Source of the DNA: JBGAMH01 sp044222045
GTDB taxonomy: Bacteria; Eisenbacteria; RBG-16-71-46
Length of the DNA stretch: 17,571 bases
NCBI GenBank assembly: GCA_044222045.1
Contig: JBGAOB010000070.1
Span: 1 to 17,571, forward strand
Direction of reading: 5' to 3'
The position numbers were made by a program, and so were the translations under genes. Shown here in pieces: positions 9,143 to 16,131 of the stretch. Each line of letters starts with the position of its first letter. The stretch's first letter is position 1. Under the pieces are notes generated by a model. It was given only the letters and a program-made list of their open reading frames with translations, was not told the DNA's origin and searched no databases.

Positions 9143-9166
9143 ACGCCGGCGCCGGCGCGCCGGCGT
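9143..9166. repeat. Perfect 10-base inverted repeat with 4-base loop inside a coding region
   Basis: ACGCCGGCGC (9143-9152), loop CGGC, GCGCCGGCGT (9157-9166). On the minus strand it encodes part of the Ala/Pro-rich linker HAGAPAPASS in the frameshifted membrane-protein gene. It has no T-run and is not placed like a terminator; it is most likely a by-product of GCC/GGC codon use, but it would form a very stable hairpin. Confidence 0.6.
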
Positions 9167-9523
9167 GGCGGCACGCGATCCGCGCGGCCGGAGCGGCGAG
9201 GCCTTCCGCCAGCGCGAGCGCCGCGACGAGCGCGAGCGCGAGCCGGGCCGCCGCCGCGAACGGCACGCCGAGCACCGCGGCGAGCGCCGCGGGCGCCGCG
9301 ACCAGCGCGGGCGACACGGCGAGCGCGAGCCCGAGCCGTTCGGCGGCGCTCCAGCCGGGCGTCCACGCGCGCGCGAACCACGCGCCGGGCGCCACCAGCG
9401 TCACGAGCACGGCCGCGGCCACCGCGACCGGCACGGGTAGCGGCACGCACGCGAGCAGCACGGCGGCCGCGGCGAGCCCGATCCACGCGCCGCGCTCGGC
9501 GCCGCCGGAAGCGAGCGGCGCGC

Positions 9524-11062
9524 TCATGCCGCCGGGGTGGGCGGGCGCAGCCGCCGCAGCAGCGGCCCCAGCACCGGGAGGTTGAACTCGGAGGCGAGCT
9601 GCGCGATGCCGAGCCCGCGCACGAGCGGCACGGCGAACGCCGCGTAGGCGCCCAGGAACAGCACACACTCGAGGCCGGAGCGCAGTGCGCGCGCGGCCAG
9701 CGCGCGGGCATCGCCCCACGGCAGCACGCGGTCGAGCGCCCACGCCACGCCCATCGCGAACGCGAACGGCGCCACCAGCCGCGCGACGGCGGTGAGCGTC
9801 TCGCGGGTGCGCATGGCGAGACCCGAGCACGCCAGCAGCAGCAGCAGCACGCCGTCGAGCGTGTACGTGACCAGCGTCGCCCACGCGACACCGGTGATGC
9901 CGTACCCCGCCTTGACCGCCGCCACGTCGAGCGCCGCGCCGAGTGCGGTGACGAACAGCGCCACCGGCACGAGCACCGCCTGGCGGCCGAGCGTCATGAG
10001 CGTGATCGAGCCGAGGTTCGCGAGCGCCAGGCCCACCGCGCCGAACGACAGCACGCGCAGCGCCGGCACGCCGGGCAGGAAGCGCGGCAGCAGCGCGACC
10101 GCCACCTCGTTCGACAGCAGGTACGCCAGCCCGCACAGCAGCGGCACCAGCAGCGAGCTGGCGCGGAAGACGCGCGCCACCATCGGCCGGATCGCCGCCG
10201 GATCGCGGCCCGACGCGCTGAAGTCGTGCAGCAGCCGCGGGTAGACGACGTACGCGATGGAATCCGGCAGGTACAGCAGGAACGTCAGCGCCATCACCGA
10301 GAGGCTGTAGTAGCCCAGTTCCTCGGTGCCGAGGTAGCGGAGCACGATCAGGCGGTCGAGCGTGCGCATGACCAGCGCGGAGCCCGTGAACACGAACATC
10401 GGGAAGCCCACGCGCAGCAGCTTCAACGAGTCCTCGGACGGCCGCGCCCCGAGCGGCGCGATCGCCCGGCCCTGCCAGCGCGTGTAGCCGGCGGCCACCG
10501 CGGTGCCGAGCAGCCAGCCCCAGAGCAGGCTCCACATGCCGAGCCACGGGATCAGCGCCAACCCCACGCCCGCGCCGACGAGCCCCTGCCAGAAGAACCA
10601 GCCCGAGACGGCCTGGATGTTGCCGTGCGAGCGCAGCACGGTCAGATGGTAGTAGGCGATGTTCGTGAGCAGGATCGTGGCGAGCGCACCGGCGATGCCG
10701 GCGAATCCCCAGGCGTCGAGCACGCGGCTGCTCGAGCCGTACTTCACCCACGCGAGGCAGCCGGCCGAGAACACGAGCGTGAACGCGAGGATGTTGAACA
10801 GGCCCGCGCGCTTCAGCCGGTCGAGCTCGGCGGCGTCGTTCGCCACGATGCGCGCGGGCACGCTCTGGTCGAGGCCCTGCTGCGTGCCGAGCGGCGCGAA
10901 CAGCCCGTAGTCCATGATCAGCTGCAGCGCGTTCCACGCCCCGTACTGCTGCGGGCCGAGCAGCTTCGCCGCCACGATGCCGCGCAGCATGAGCCCCGCG
11001 CGCACGATGTACTGCGTGATCGCGTAGCCGACCGAGTCGCGGATGAACTTTCGAGGGTGCAT
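9524..11062 (-). CDS. Wzx-like oligosaccharide flippase (MOP superfamily)
   Basis: The 512-residue product is hydrophobic throughout, with about 12-14 predicted helices, and opens with a flippase-type amphipathic start: FIRDSVGYAITQYIVRAGLMLRG, then the LLGPQQYGAWNAL stretch after the first helix. A second repeat contains RTLDRLIVLRYLGTEELGYYSLSVM (about residues 237-262), typical of the polysaccharide-transporter (PST) branch of the MOP exporters, which move undecaprenyl-linked glycans across the inner membrane. The ATG at 11062 is the first in-frame start; an AGGAG lies 13 bases upstream, rather far, so initiation may be weak. It is the first gene of the five-gene minus-strand operon and its stop overlaps the next ATG. 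It is clearly a different protein from the flippase at 14527-16131. The family is firm; the transported glycan is unknown. Confidence 0.92.
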   Translation of the reverse strand: MHPRKFIRDSVGYAITQYIVRAGLMLRGIVAAKLLGPQQYGAWNALQLIMDYGLFAPLGTQQGLDQSVPARIVANDAAELDRLKRAGLFNILAFTLVFSAGCLAWVKYGSSSRVLDAWGFAGIAGALATILLTNIAYYHLTVLRSHGNIQAVSGWFFWQGLVGAGVGLALIPWLGMWSLLWGWLLGTAVAAGYTRWQGRAIAPLGARPSEDSLKLLRVGFPMFVFTGSALVMRTLDRLIVLRYLGTEELGYYSLSVMALTFLLYLPDSIAYVVYPRLLHDFSASGRDPAAIRPMVARVFRASSLLVPLLCGLAYLLSNEVAVALLPRFLPGVPALRVLSFGAVGLALANLGSITLMTLGRQAVLVPVALFVTALGAALDVAAVKAGYGITGVAWATLVTYTLDGVLLLLLACSGLAMRTRETLTAVARLVAPFAFAMGVAWALDRVLPWGDARALAARALRSGLECVLFLGAYAAFAVPLVRGLGIAQLASEFNLPVLGPLLRRLRPPTPAA

Positions 11063-11152
11063 CGGGGGACGGACGCTCCTCGCGGATCAGCGGGCGACGG
11101 CCCGAATGGGATTCTGTGGCGCGTGGACGAGCCGTCGGGCTAGACTCGCCGC
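11063..11152. promoter_or_regulatory. Divergent intergenic region between flippase operon and aminotransferase
   Basis: This is the longest non-coding stretch in the window (90 bases) and the only place where two genes point away from each other, so it should hold promoters for both the five-gene minus-strand operon and the aminotransferase. The plus-strand candidate is described separately. On the minus strand, CAGAAT (complement of 11111-11116) is a possible -10 element, but no convincing -35 partner is visible. No clear operator repeat was seen. Confidence 0.55.
11141..11146 (+). promoter_or_regulatory. Candidate -10 element (TAGACT) for a leaderless aminotransferase transcript
   Basis: TAGACT matches TATAAT at four positions and ends 6 bases before the GTG start at 11153. 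There is no Shine-Dalgarno sequence between them. This spacing is what leaderless genes show, where transcription starts at or next to the start codon. No clear -35 box is seen at 16-18 bases upstream. Confidence 0.45.
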
Positions 11153-12385
11153 GTGAACGATCCGCGTGTGACACCCGACTCCGACGTTTCGCCCCTCGCT
11201 TCGGCCGGGGGCGTTCCCGTTCGCGACACGTTCCTGCCCATCGCCGTGCCGTGGATCGGCGAACGCGAGAAGGCGCTCGTGCTGGACGCGCTCGAATCGG
11301 GCTGGATCACCACCGGCCCGAAGACCCAGGAACTGGCGCGCCGCATCGCGGACCTCGCCGGCGCGAAGTACGGCGTGTGCGTGAACTCCGCCACCGGCGC
11401 GCTGCACCTGGCACTCGAGGCGCTCGGCGTGGGCCCCGGCGACGAGGTGATCACCTCCACGTACACGTTCGCCGCCACGGTCAACGTGATCGAGCACGTG
11501 CACGCGAAGCCGGTGCTCGTGGACGTGGAGCCCGACACGCTGTGCCTGGATCCGCGCGCCGTGGAACGGGCGATCACGCCGCGCACGAAGGTGCTGCTGA
11601 CCGTGGACTACGGCGGCCAGCCGTGCGACTACGACGCGCTGGGCGCGCTCACGCGGCCGCGCGGCATCTCGATCGTCGACGACGCCGCGCACGCGCTGGG
11701 CGCGGCCTGGCGAGGCGTGCCCGTGGGCTCGGCGTCGCTGGCGCGCATCACGGCGTTCTCGTTCTACGCCACGAAGAACCTGAGCACGGGCGAGGGCGGC
11801 GCCGCCGTGACCGACGAGCCCGAGCTGGCCGAGCGCATCCAGCTGCTGAGCCTGCACGGCATGAGTCGCGACGCGTGGCGGCGCTACAGCGACACCGGCT
11901 CCTGGTACTACGAGGTCACCGCGCCGGGCTGGAAGTACAACCTGAGCGACGTGCTCGCGGCGATCGGGCTGGGACAGCTCGAGCGATTCGAGGAGTTCCA
12001 GGCGCGGCGCCTGGCGCTGGTCGAGCGCTACCGCCTCGGGCTCGAGGGCTGCGATGCCGTCCGGCTGCCGTTCGCGCGACCCGGCGTGACGCACGCGTGG
12101 CACCTGTTCCCGATCGGGCTCGAACTGGAGCGGCTGAAGATCGACCGCGGCGGGTTCATCCGCGAACTGCGCGCCGAGAACATCGGTACGTCGGTGCACT
12201 TCATCCCGATCCACCGGCACCCGCACTTCGCGCGCAGCCTGGGCGTCGGCCCCGCCGACTTCCCCGTGGCGGAGGACGCGTACCAGCGCGCCATCACGCT
12301 GCCGCTGTTCCCGCGCATGACCGACCACGACGTCGACGACGTCTGCGCGGCCGTGCGCAAGATCGCCACGCACTTCCGCCGCTGA
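11153..12385 (+). CDS. DegT/DnrJ/EryC1/StrS family sugar aminotransferase
   Basis: The 410-residue product is a PLP-dependent fold-type I aminotransferase acting on NDP-keto-sugars, usually with glutamate as amino donor, to make amino sugars for surface glycans. Visible landmarks: ESGWITTGPKTQELA (about 48-62), NSATGALHLAL (78-88), GDEVITSTYTFAATVN (about 96-111), the PLP-ring aspartate in IVDDAAHALG (D177) and the internal-aldimine lysine K208 in FSFYATKNLSTGEGG. WKYNLSDVLAAIGLGQLER and SVHFIPIHRHPHF are further family hallmarks. Length is slightly above the family norm because about 25 polar residues precede the conserved FLPIAVPWIGERE. The GTG at 11153 was chosen from the -10-like TAGACT just upstream; another GTG at 11168 is possible. 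It stands alone between two minus-strand operons. Closest in style to PglE/PerA/ArnB-type C4 aminotransferases, but position specificity cannot be read. Confidence 0.95.
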   Translation: MNDPRVTPDSDVSPLASAGGVPVRDTFLPIAVPWIGEREKALVLDALESGWITTGPKTQELARRIADLAGAKYGVCVNSATGALHLALEALGVGPGDEVITSTYTFAATVNVIEHVHAKPVLVDVEPDTLCLDPRAVERAITPRTKVLLTVDYGGQPCDYDALGALTRPRGISIVDDAAHALGAAWRGVPVGSASLARITAFSFYATKNLSTGEGGAAVTDEPELAERIQLLSLHGMSRDAWRRYSDTGSWYYEVTAPGWKYNLSDVLAAIGLGQLERFEEFQARRLALVERYRLGLEGCDAVRLPFARPGVTHAWHLFPIGLELERLKIDRGGFIRELRAENIGTSVHFIPIHRHPHFARSLGVGPADFPVAEDAYQRAITLPLFPRMTDHDVDDVCAAVRKIATHFRR

Positions 12386-12392
12386 CGCGGCG
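12377..12392. terminator. Possible weak terminator hairpin spanning the aminotransferase stop codon
   Basis: CGCCGC (12377-12382), loop TGAC containing the TGA stop, GCGGCG (12387-12392). It is a perfect 6-base stem with no following T-run, so intrinsic termination is doubtful. It is the best hairpin near the 47-base convergent gap at 12386-12432, which otherwise holds nothing recognisable, and could slow polymerase from either side. Confidence 0.3.
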
Positions 12393-12432
12393 AGCGGCTC
12401 GGCGGAACGCAGGGACGGGACGACCTCCGGGG

Positions 12433-13437
12433 TCACTCGCCCCCCTTCTGCGCCTCGCCGAGCGACTGCAGCGACAGCCCTTCGCGTCCCAGGTACAGGA
12501 ACCCGACGAGCGTGATGGGGATCCACTGGCTGAGGAAATAGAACCAGCCGTAGGCCGCCGCGGGCGCGCCGTACACGCCGAACAGCTTGAGCCCCACGGT
12601 GCACGCGTAGTTCAGCGTGCCGATGTAGCCCGGCGCGGCCGGCACCATGATGCCGATCGCGGTGATCACCAGCATCACGAGCCCGGAATACCACGGCGCC
12701 TGGATGCCGAGCGACCACGCCGTGATGCCGAGCGCGAAGGCGAAGCACAGGAACATCGCGAACGACAGCGCGAACACGATCGTGAGCCGGCCGAGATCGC
12801 GGAACAGGCCGAGGCCCTCGAGGAAGTGGTCCAGCGCCCGCGCGGCGCGCCCCTTCATGGTCGCCGGCAGCGGCCGCGTGACGAGGTCGGTGAACAGGTG
12901 CGCGAGCCGCGCGTTGCGCTCCACGAGCACGACGAACGCCGTGAGCAGCAGGCACAGGCCCACGAGCACCTTGCCGCCCCACTGCACGAGCCGACCCGCG
13001 TCGGTCGTGCCGGCGATCGGGTGGATCAGCAGCGCGATGCCGAAGATCAGCAACAGTGTGATCATGTCGATCGCACGTTCGACCACGATGGTGGCCAGCA
13101 GCGTCGTCTTGGACAGCCGCTCCCGGCGCGCCAGCACCCACGGACGCACGAACTCGCCCAGGCGGAACGGCAGCACGTTGTTCGCCATGAAGCCGATCAT
13201 CGTGGCGCTGAACAGGCTGTCGGTGGACAGGCGCCGGTCGGACTGGATGAACAGCCGCCAGCGGATCGAGCGCAGCCAGAACCCCAGGATCGTGACGGCC
13301 ATCACGAGCGCGAAACCCGCGTAGTTCGCGCCCCGCAGCGCGCGCCAGACTTCCGCCACGGGGACGTCGCGCATGGACAGCCAGACGAAGAATCCCGAGA
13401 TGCCCAGGATCAGCACCAGGCGAACGATCGACTTCAT
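12433..13437 (-). CDS. UPF0104 / lysylphosphatidylglycerol synthase transmembrane-like protein (YbhN-type)
   Basis: The 334-residue product has about eight hydrophobic helices and the signature positions of the UPF0104/LPG-synthase TM (flippase-like) family: WLRSIRWRLF (about 54-63), GFMANNVLPFRLGEFVRP (82-99), LLATIVVERAIDM (about 113-125) and MVPAAPGYIGTLNY (264-277). In MprF the related domain flips aminoacylated phospholipids. Stand-alone members next to glycosyltransferases are suspected of moving or handling lipid-linked sugars, but the substrate is generally unproven. There is no soluble transferase domain, so this is the stand-alone form. The ATG at 13437 follows GGGGGAGGG with a 3-base gap and overlaps the DUF2304 stop by 4 bases. 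It ends the right-hand minus-strand operon, 47 bases from the convergent aminotransferase gene. Confidence 0.9.
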   Translation of the reverse strand: MKSIVRLVLILGISGFFVWLSMRDVPVAEVWRALRGANYAGFALVMAVTILGFWLRSIRWRLFIQSDRRLSTDSLFSATMIGFMANNVLPFRLGEFVRPWVLARRERLSKTTLLATIVVERAIDMITLLLIFGIALLIHPIAGTTDAGRLVQWGGKVLVGLCLLLTAFVVLVERNARLAHLFTDLVTRPLPATMKGRAARALDHFLEGLGLFRDLGRLTIVFALSFAMFLCFAFALGITAWSLGIQAPWYSGLVMLVITAIGIMVPAAPGYIGTLNYACTVGLKLFGVYGAPAAAYGWFYFLSQWIPITLVGFLYLGREGLSLQSLGEAQKGGE

Positions 13438-13811
13438 CGGCCCTCCCCCGCGGACGCGCCGCCCCGAAGCTCCTCGATCTCGCGGCGCAGGAGCGCCAGT
13501 TCGCGCGTGAGCGCGTGATTCTCGTAGCCCAACCGGGACAGCTTCACCGACACGTACAGCAGCGTGGCCACGAGGAACGCGAGGCCGAACGCGAACACGG
13601 TGGACGACTCGCCGAGGAAGCCGAGCTGGCGCGTGATCCACACGAGCAGCGGCGTCGTGAAGCCGAGCACCGCGATGACCGTGGACGCCACGACCCAGAG
13701 GAACGAGTACTCCTCGGACAGCCGCCGGCGCCGGACGAGGTCGAGCACGTACAGCGCGAGTCCCACGGCGCCGAGCGCCACGATGATCTGGGTCTTCGAG
13801 AGGAAGAACAC
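13434..13811 (-). CDS. DUF2304-family small membrane protein
   Basis: The 125-residue product has three predicted helices (about 7-25, 35-57 and 69-90) separated by the basic/acidic loop DLVRRRRLSEEYSFLW (24-39). It ends in a charged heptad-like tail (about 91-117, SRLGYENHALTRELALLRREIEEL) likely to form a coiled coil at the cytoplasmic face. This is the DUF2304 pattern: a small membrane protein commonly encoded next to DPM1-like GT2 enzymes, as here, and thought to anchor or assist them; its biochemical role is not established. The GTG at 13811 was chosen because GGAGG at 13817-13821 lies 5 bases before it and the upstream gene stops at 13823. The open frame extends further but only within the GT2 gene. 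The stop overlaps the next ATG. Confidence 0.87.
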   Translation of the reverse strand: MFFLSKTQIIVALGAVGLALYVLDLVRRRRLSEEYSFLWVVASTVIAVLGFTTPLLVWITRQLGFLGESSTVFAFGLAFLVATLLYVSVKLSRLGYENHALTRELALLRREIEELRGGASAGEGR

Positions 13812-13816
13812 GATCG

Positions 13817-13821
13817 CCTCC
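13817..13821 (-). promoter_or_regulatory. Ribosome binding site deciding the DUF2304 start
   Basis: GGAGG sits just after the GT2 stop codon and 5 bases before a GTG. It supports this GTG over the longer open frame and indicates translational coupling to the GT2. Confidence 0.75.
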
Positions 13822-13822
13822 G

Positions 13823-14527
13823 TCAGAGGGGTCGCCGCACCAGCGCCATGAGCGACGCGAGCAGGTTCTTGTAGGGGTAGTAGAGCTGCTTGCCCAGCGT
13901 GTAGAAGGACTGCCCCGCCTGGCGCTCGCGCATCTCCACGGGCACTTCCGTCAACCGGAAGCCACGGCGGGCGAGCGCGATCAGCAGCGGGGCGTCCGGG
14001 AAGTCCTTGGGGAAGTCGTGCTGGCACACCTGCATCACCGGACGCGAATAGGCGCGGAAGCCGGACGTCGTATCGGTGATGCGGCGCCCCAGCGCCAGGT
14101 GCACCACCCACGAGAAGACGAGCATGCCGAGGCGGCGGTGGACCGGCGCACGGTAACCCGTGCGCTCCACGTAGCGCGAGCCGATCGACACGTCACAGGC
14201 GCCCCGCCGCACCGGCTCGAGCAGCGCCGGCAGGTACGACGGGTCGTGCTGGCCGTCGGCGTCCAGCTGCACCCCGACGTCGTAGCCCCGCTCGACGGCG
14301 TAGCGGAACCCCGTCTGCAACGCCCCGCCCACGCCGAGGTTGACCGTGTGGCGGAGCACCGGCGCGCCCGCCTCGCGCGCGACGCGCGCCGTGGCGTCGC
14401 GCGAGCCGTCGTCCACCACGAGCACGTCCACGCCCGGGGCCCGGACCGCGACCTCGGCCAGCGTCCCCGGGAGGCTCTCTTCCTCGTTGTGCGCGGGAAT
14501 GATCACGAGCACGCGCAGCTCGGACAT
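13823..14527 (-). CDS. Glycosyltransferase family 2, DPM1/polyprenyl-phosphate sugar synthase-like
   Basis: The 234-residue product is a GT-A enzyme of the dolichyl-phosphate mannose synthase type, expected to move a hexose from a nucleotide donor to polyprenyl phosphate at the cytoplasmic face. Motifs: VIIPAHNEEESLPGTL (8-23), VVDDGSRD (37-44, D39/D40), NLGVGGALQTGF (63-74), metal-binding LDADGQHD (88-95), GSRYVERTG (116-124) and TDTTSGFRAY (141-150). It lacks the C-terminal membrane helices of the long DPM1-like forms; the adjacent DUF2304 protein may replace them. The ATG at 14527 has GGAGG (14533-14537) at 5-base spacing and overlaps the preceding stop by one base (TGATG); a GTG at 14530 is an alternative with poorer spacing. 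The gap to DUF2304 is 11 bases. Family is firm; donor sugar unknown. Confidence 0.94.
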   Translation of the reverse strand: MSELRVLVIIPAHNEEESLPGTLAEVAVRAPGVDVLVVDDGSRDATARVAREAGAPVLRHTVNLGVGGALQTGFRYAVERGYDVGVQLDADGQHDPSYLPALLEPVRRGACDVSIGSRYVERTGYRAPVHRRLGMLVFSWVVHLALGRRITDTTSGFRAYSRPVMQVCQHDFPKDFPDAPLLIALARRGFRLTEVPVEMRERQAGQSFYTLGKQLYYPYKNLLASLMALVRRPL

Positions 14528-16131
14528 CACGCCCTCCGGGGTTCCACGGCGCGGGCCAGCCGGTCCGCACCGTGCACGAACTGATCGCGCAGGCGGCGGA
14601 GCCAGGCCGCCCGCAGGGGAAGCGAAGACAGTTTCTCGAGATCGTAGCGGGTCACCAGACCGAGCGCGAACGCACCGACCACGCCCGGAAGCGCCAGCGC
14701 CACGCGCACGGCGAGCGAAGGGGTCCAGGCGAGCGTGCGATCCACCCACCAGGCGATCGCCATGGCCGGCACCACGAGCGCCGCGCCGCGCAGGAACGCG
14801 TGCGCGCGTTCCCGGGCGCCTTCCGGCAACAGGCGCGAGGCGAACATCGTGGCTCCCGCGTACGCCACCGTGGCACCGATCAGGTTGGCCCATCCGGCGC
14901 CGATCGTGCCCAGCCGCGGCACGATCAGGAAGTAGCACGACAGCTCCGCGCCGAACTTCGCGAACGCGAGCCACATGACCACGTCCGGGCGCTTGAGCGC
15001 CTGGAACAGCATCGTGAGCGGCTGCTGCGCCGTGCGCACGATGGGCACCAGGGCCAGGATCTGCAGCACCGGGATCGCCGGCGCGAACAACGGACTGCCC
15101 ACCCACAGGGTGAGCTCGCGCGAGTACACGAAGAGCACGAACGCGAGCAGGTACGCGAACCCCTGGATGAGTCGGAACGCCTGGTTGAAGACGTTGCCGA
15201 GCCGCTCCCGCTCCGCGCGCGCCACCAGGTGCGTGAGCGACGGCAGCAGCGCGGTGGGCAGCGTCTGCGACAGCTCCACGAAGCGCTCGAGCGTCTGGAA
15301 CGCGAACGAGTAGTAGCCGAGCTGCGTGGCGTCGAGCACCTTGCCGAGCACGACCTTGCCCAGGTTCTGACCGGACAGGAACGCCGTGCGCGCTCCGAGC
15401 AGCGGCAGGCTGTACGCGAGCATGTGGCGCACGAGTTCGCGGCGGCCGATCGCCGGGGCCTCGGACGCGGCCAGTTCCGCAGCCTTCAGGCGCTCGTCCG
15501 CGCGCGCGTACCGGAGCGCGAGGAACGCCGCGACGGACATCACCACGGCCTGCAGCGCGGTGAGCAGCGACAGGCCCACGGCCATCGCGACGAGGCCCTT
15601 CAGCATCCACCACAGCACGCCCACGAGCACGGTCTTCGCGATGTGGAACGCCAGCGACAGGAAGCTGACCCATTCGAAGCGCTGCAAGCCGAACAGCATG
15701 GATCGCCCGGTCGTGGCGAGGCCGTCGGTGGCCACGATCAGCGTGAGCAGCGGCAACAGCAGCGCGAGCTCCGGCGTCTCGAAGTGATGCGCCAGCAGCG
15801 GCGCGATGCCCACCACGACGAGGCTGGCCGTCACGCCCAGCGCGAGCTTGATGCCGAGCGCCAGCCGGTGTGCGCGCGCGAGGTCGCGCAGGCGGCCGCG
15901 CGCCTGGTACTCGGCGGCGAAACGCTCGAGGAACACTTCGAAGTTGCCGGTGGCGAGCGACGCGAGCCCGACGATCGCGAGCGCGAGCGTGAGGATGCCG
16001 TACTTCGTGGGGCCCAGCCACCGCAGCATGAGCGCGAAGTAGGCGATGCCCGACAACAGTGCCGCCGTCTTCTCGAGCGCGAGGAAGAACGCGCCGCGCG
16101 AGACGCTGCTCGCGATCTCGCCGCGCTTCAT
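14527..16131 (-). CDS. Second Wzx-like oligosaccharide flippase (MOP superfamily)
   Basis: The 534-residue product has 12-14 predicted helices and MOP/PST flippase features. The N-terminal SSVSRGAFFLALEKTAALLSG is followed by LRWLGPTKYGILTLALAIVGLAS; a mid-protein repeat contains GQNLGKVVLGKVLDATQLGYYSFAF (about 254-278) and LPTALLPSLTHLVA. The C-terminus is a charged tail of about 35 residues. Expected role: move a lipid-linked oligosaccharide or lipid-linked sugar from the inner to the outer face of the cytoplasmic membrane. The ATG at 16131 overlaps the preceding stop (ATGA) and has a GGGGGCGG stretch just upstream. It lies directly before the GT2 gene, so the lipid-linked product of this operon is a plausible cargo (inference). 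It differs strongly from the flippase at 9524-11062, so the two are not a recent duplication. Confidence 0.92.
   Translation of the reverse strand: MKRGEIASSVSRGAFFLALEKTAALLSGIAYFALMLRWLGPTKYGILTLALAIVGLASLATGNFEVFLERFAAEYQARGRLRDLARAHRLALGIKLALGVTASLVVVGIAPLLAHHFETPELALLLPLLTLIVATDGLATTGRSMLFGLQRFEWVSFLSLAFHIAKTVLVGVLWWMLKGLVAMAVGLSLLTALQAVVMSVAAFLALRYARADERLKAAELAASEAPAIGRRELVRHMLAYSLPLLGARTAFLSGQNLGKVVLGKVLDATQLGYYSFAFQTLERFVELSQTLPTALLPSLTHLVARAERERLGNVFNQAFRLIQGFAYLLAFVLFVYSRELTLWVGSPLFAPAIPVLQILALVPIVRTAQQPLTMLFQALKRPDVVMWLAFAKFGAELSCYFLIVPRLGTIGAGWANLIGATVAYAGATMFASRLLPEGARERAHAFLRGAALVVPAMAIAWWVDRTLAWTPSLAVRVALALPGVVGAFALGLVTRYDLEKLSSLPLRAAWLRRLRDQFVHGADRLARAVEPRRA

Larger units (their letters stand above)
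7510..9527 (-). pseudogene. Large multi-pass membrane protein, GT-C-like, frameshifted near 8183
   Basis: The reading frame from ATG 9527 is convincing up to GGAWLAAHAARRG (residue 448), then runs into arginine- and cysteine-rich nonsense and stops at 8091. From GALAVLAAATPL onward the genuine sequence continues in another frame to the stop at 7510. Restoring one base at about 8181-8183 gives an intact 672-residue protein, and the 4-base overlaps with both neighbours are kept. Motifs SDGWFH (158-163), PPEDPYFAG (176-184) and, after the shift, LPENNQSKF (about 8096-8122) match the gene at 1-1751, as does the soluble tail with MAWMRAHTPADAMLVD. The protein would be a polytopic membrane enzyme like its paralogue, probably acting on lipid-linked sugars (inference). 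Because homology persists across the break and the site is a 10-base CG palindrome, a sequencing or assembly error is as likely as a real mutation. If real, the product would be a 478-residue truncated protein lacking its last third. Confidence 0.82.

Noticed and set aside
5054..9440. Several plus-strand open frames of 150-470 codons opposite the large membrane-protein genes
   Set aside because: They are rich in Arg, His and Ala with no hydrophobic or catalytic pattern and are explained by third-position G/C bias of the minus-strand genes.
12386..12432. A strong intrinsic terminator or small RNA in the 47-base convergent gap
   Set aside because: Only short GC stems are present and no T-run follows on either strand.
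11087..13518. Long open frames overlapping the aminotransferase and UPF0104 genes on both strands
   Set aside because: Low-complexity Arg/Ala/His-rich translations, and the true genes in the same place have clear family motifs and sensible starts.
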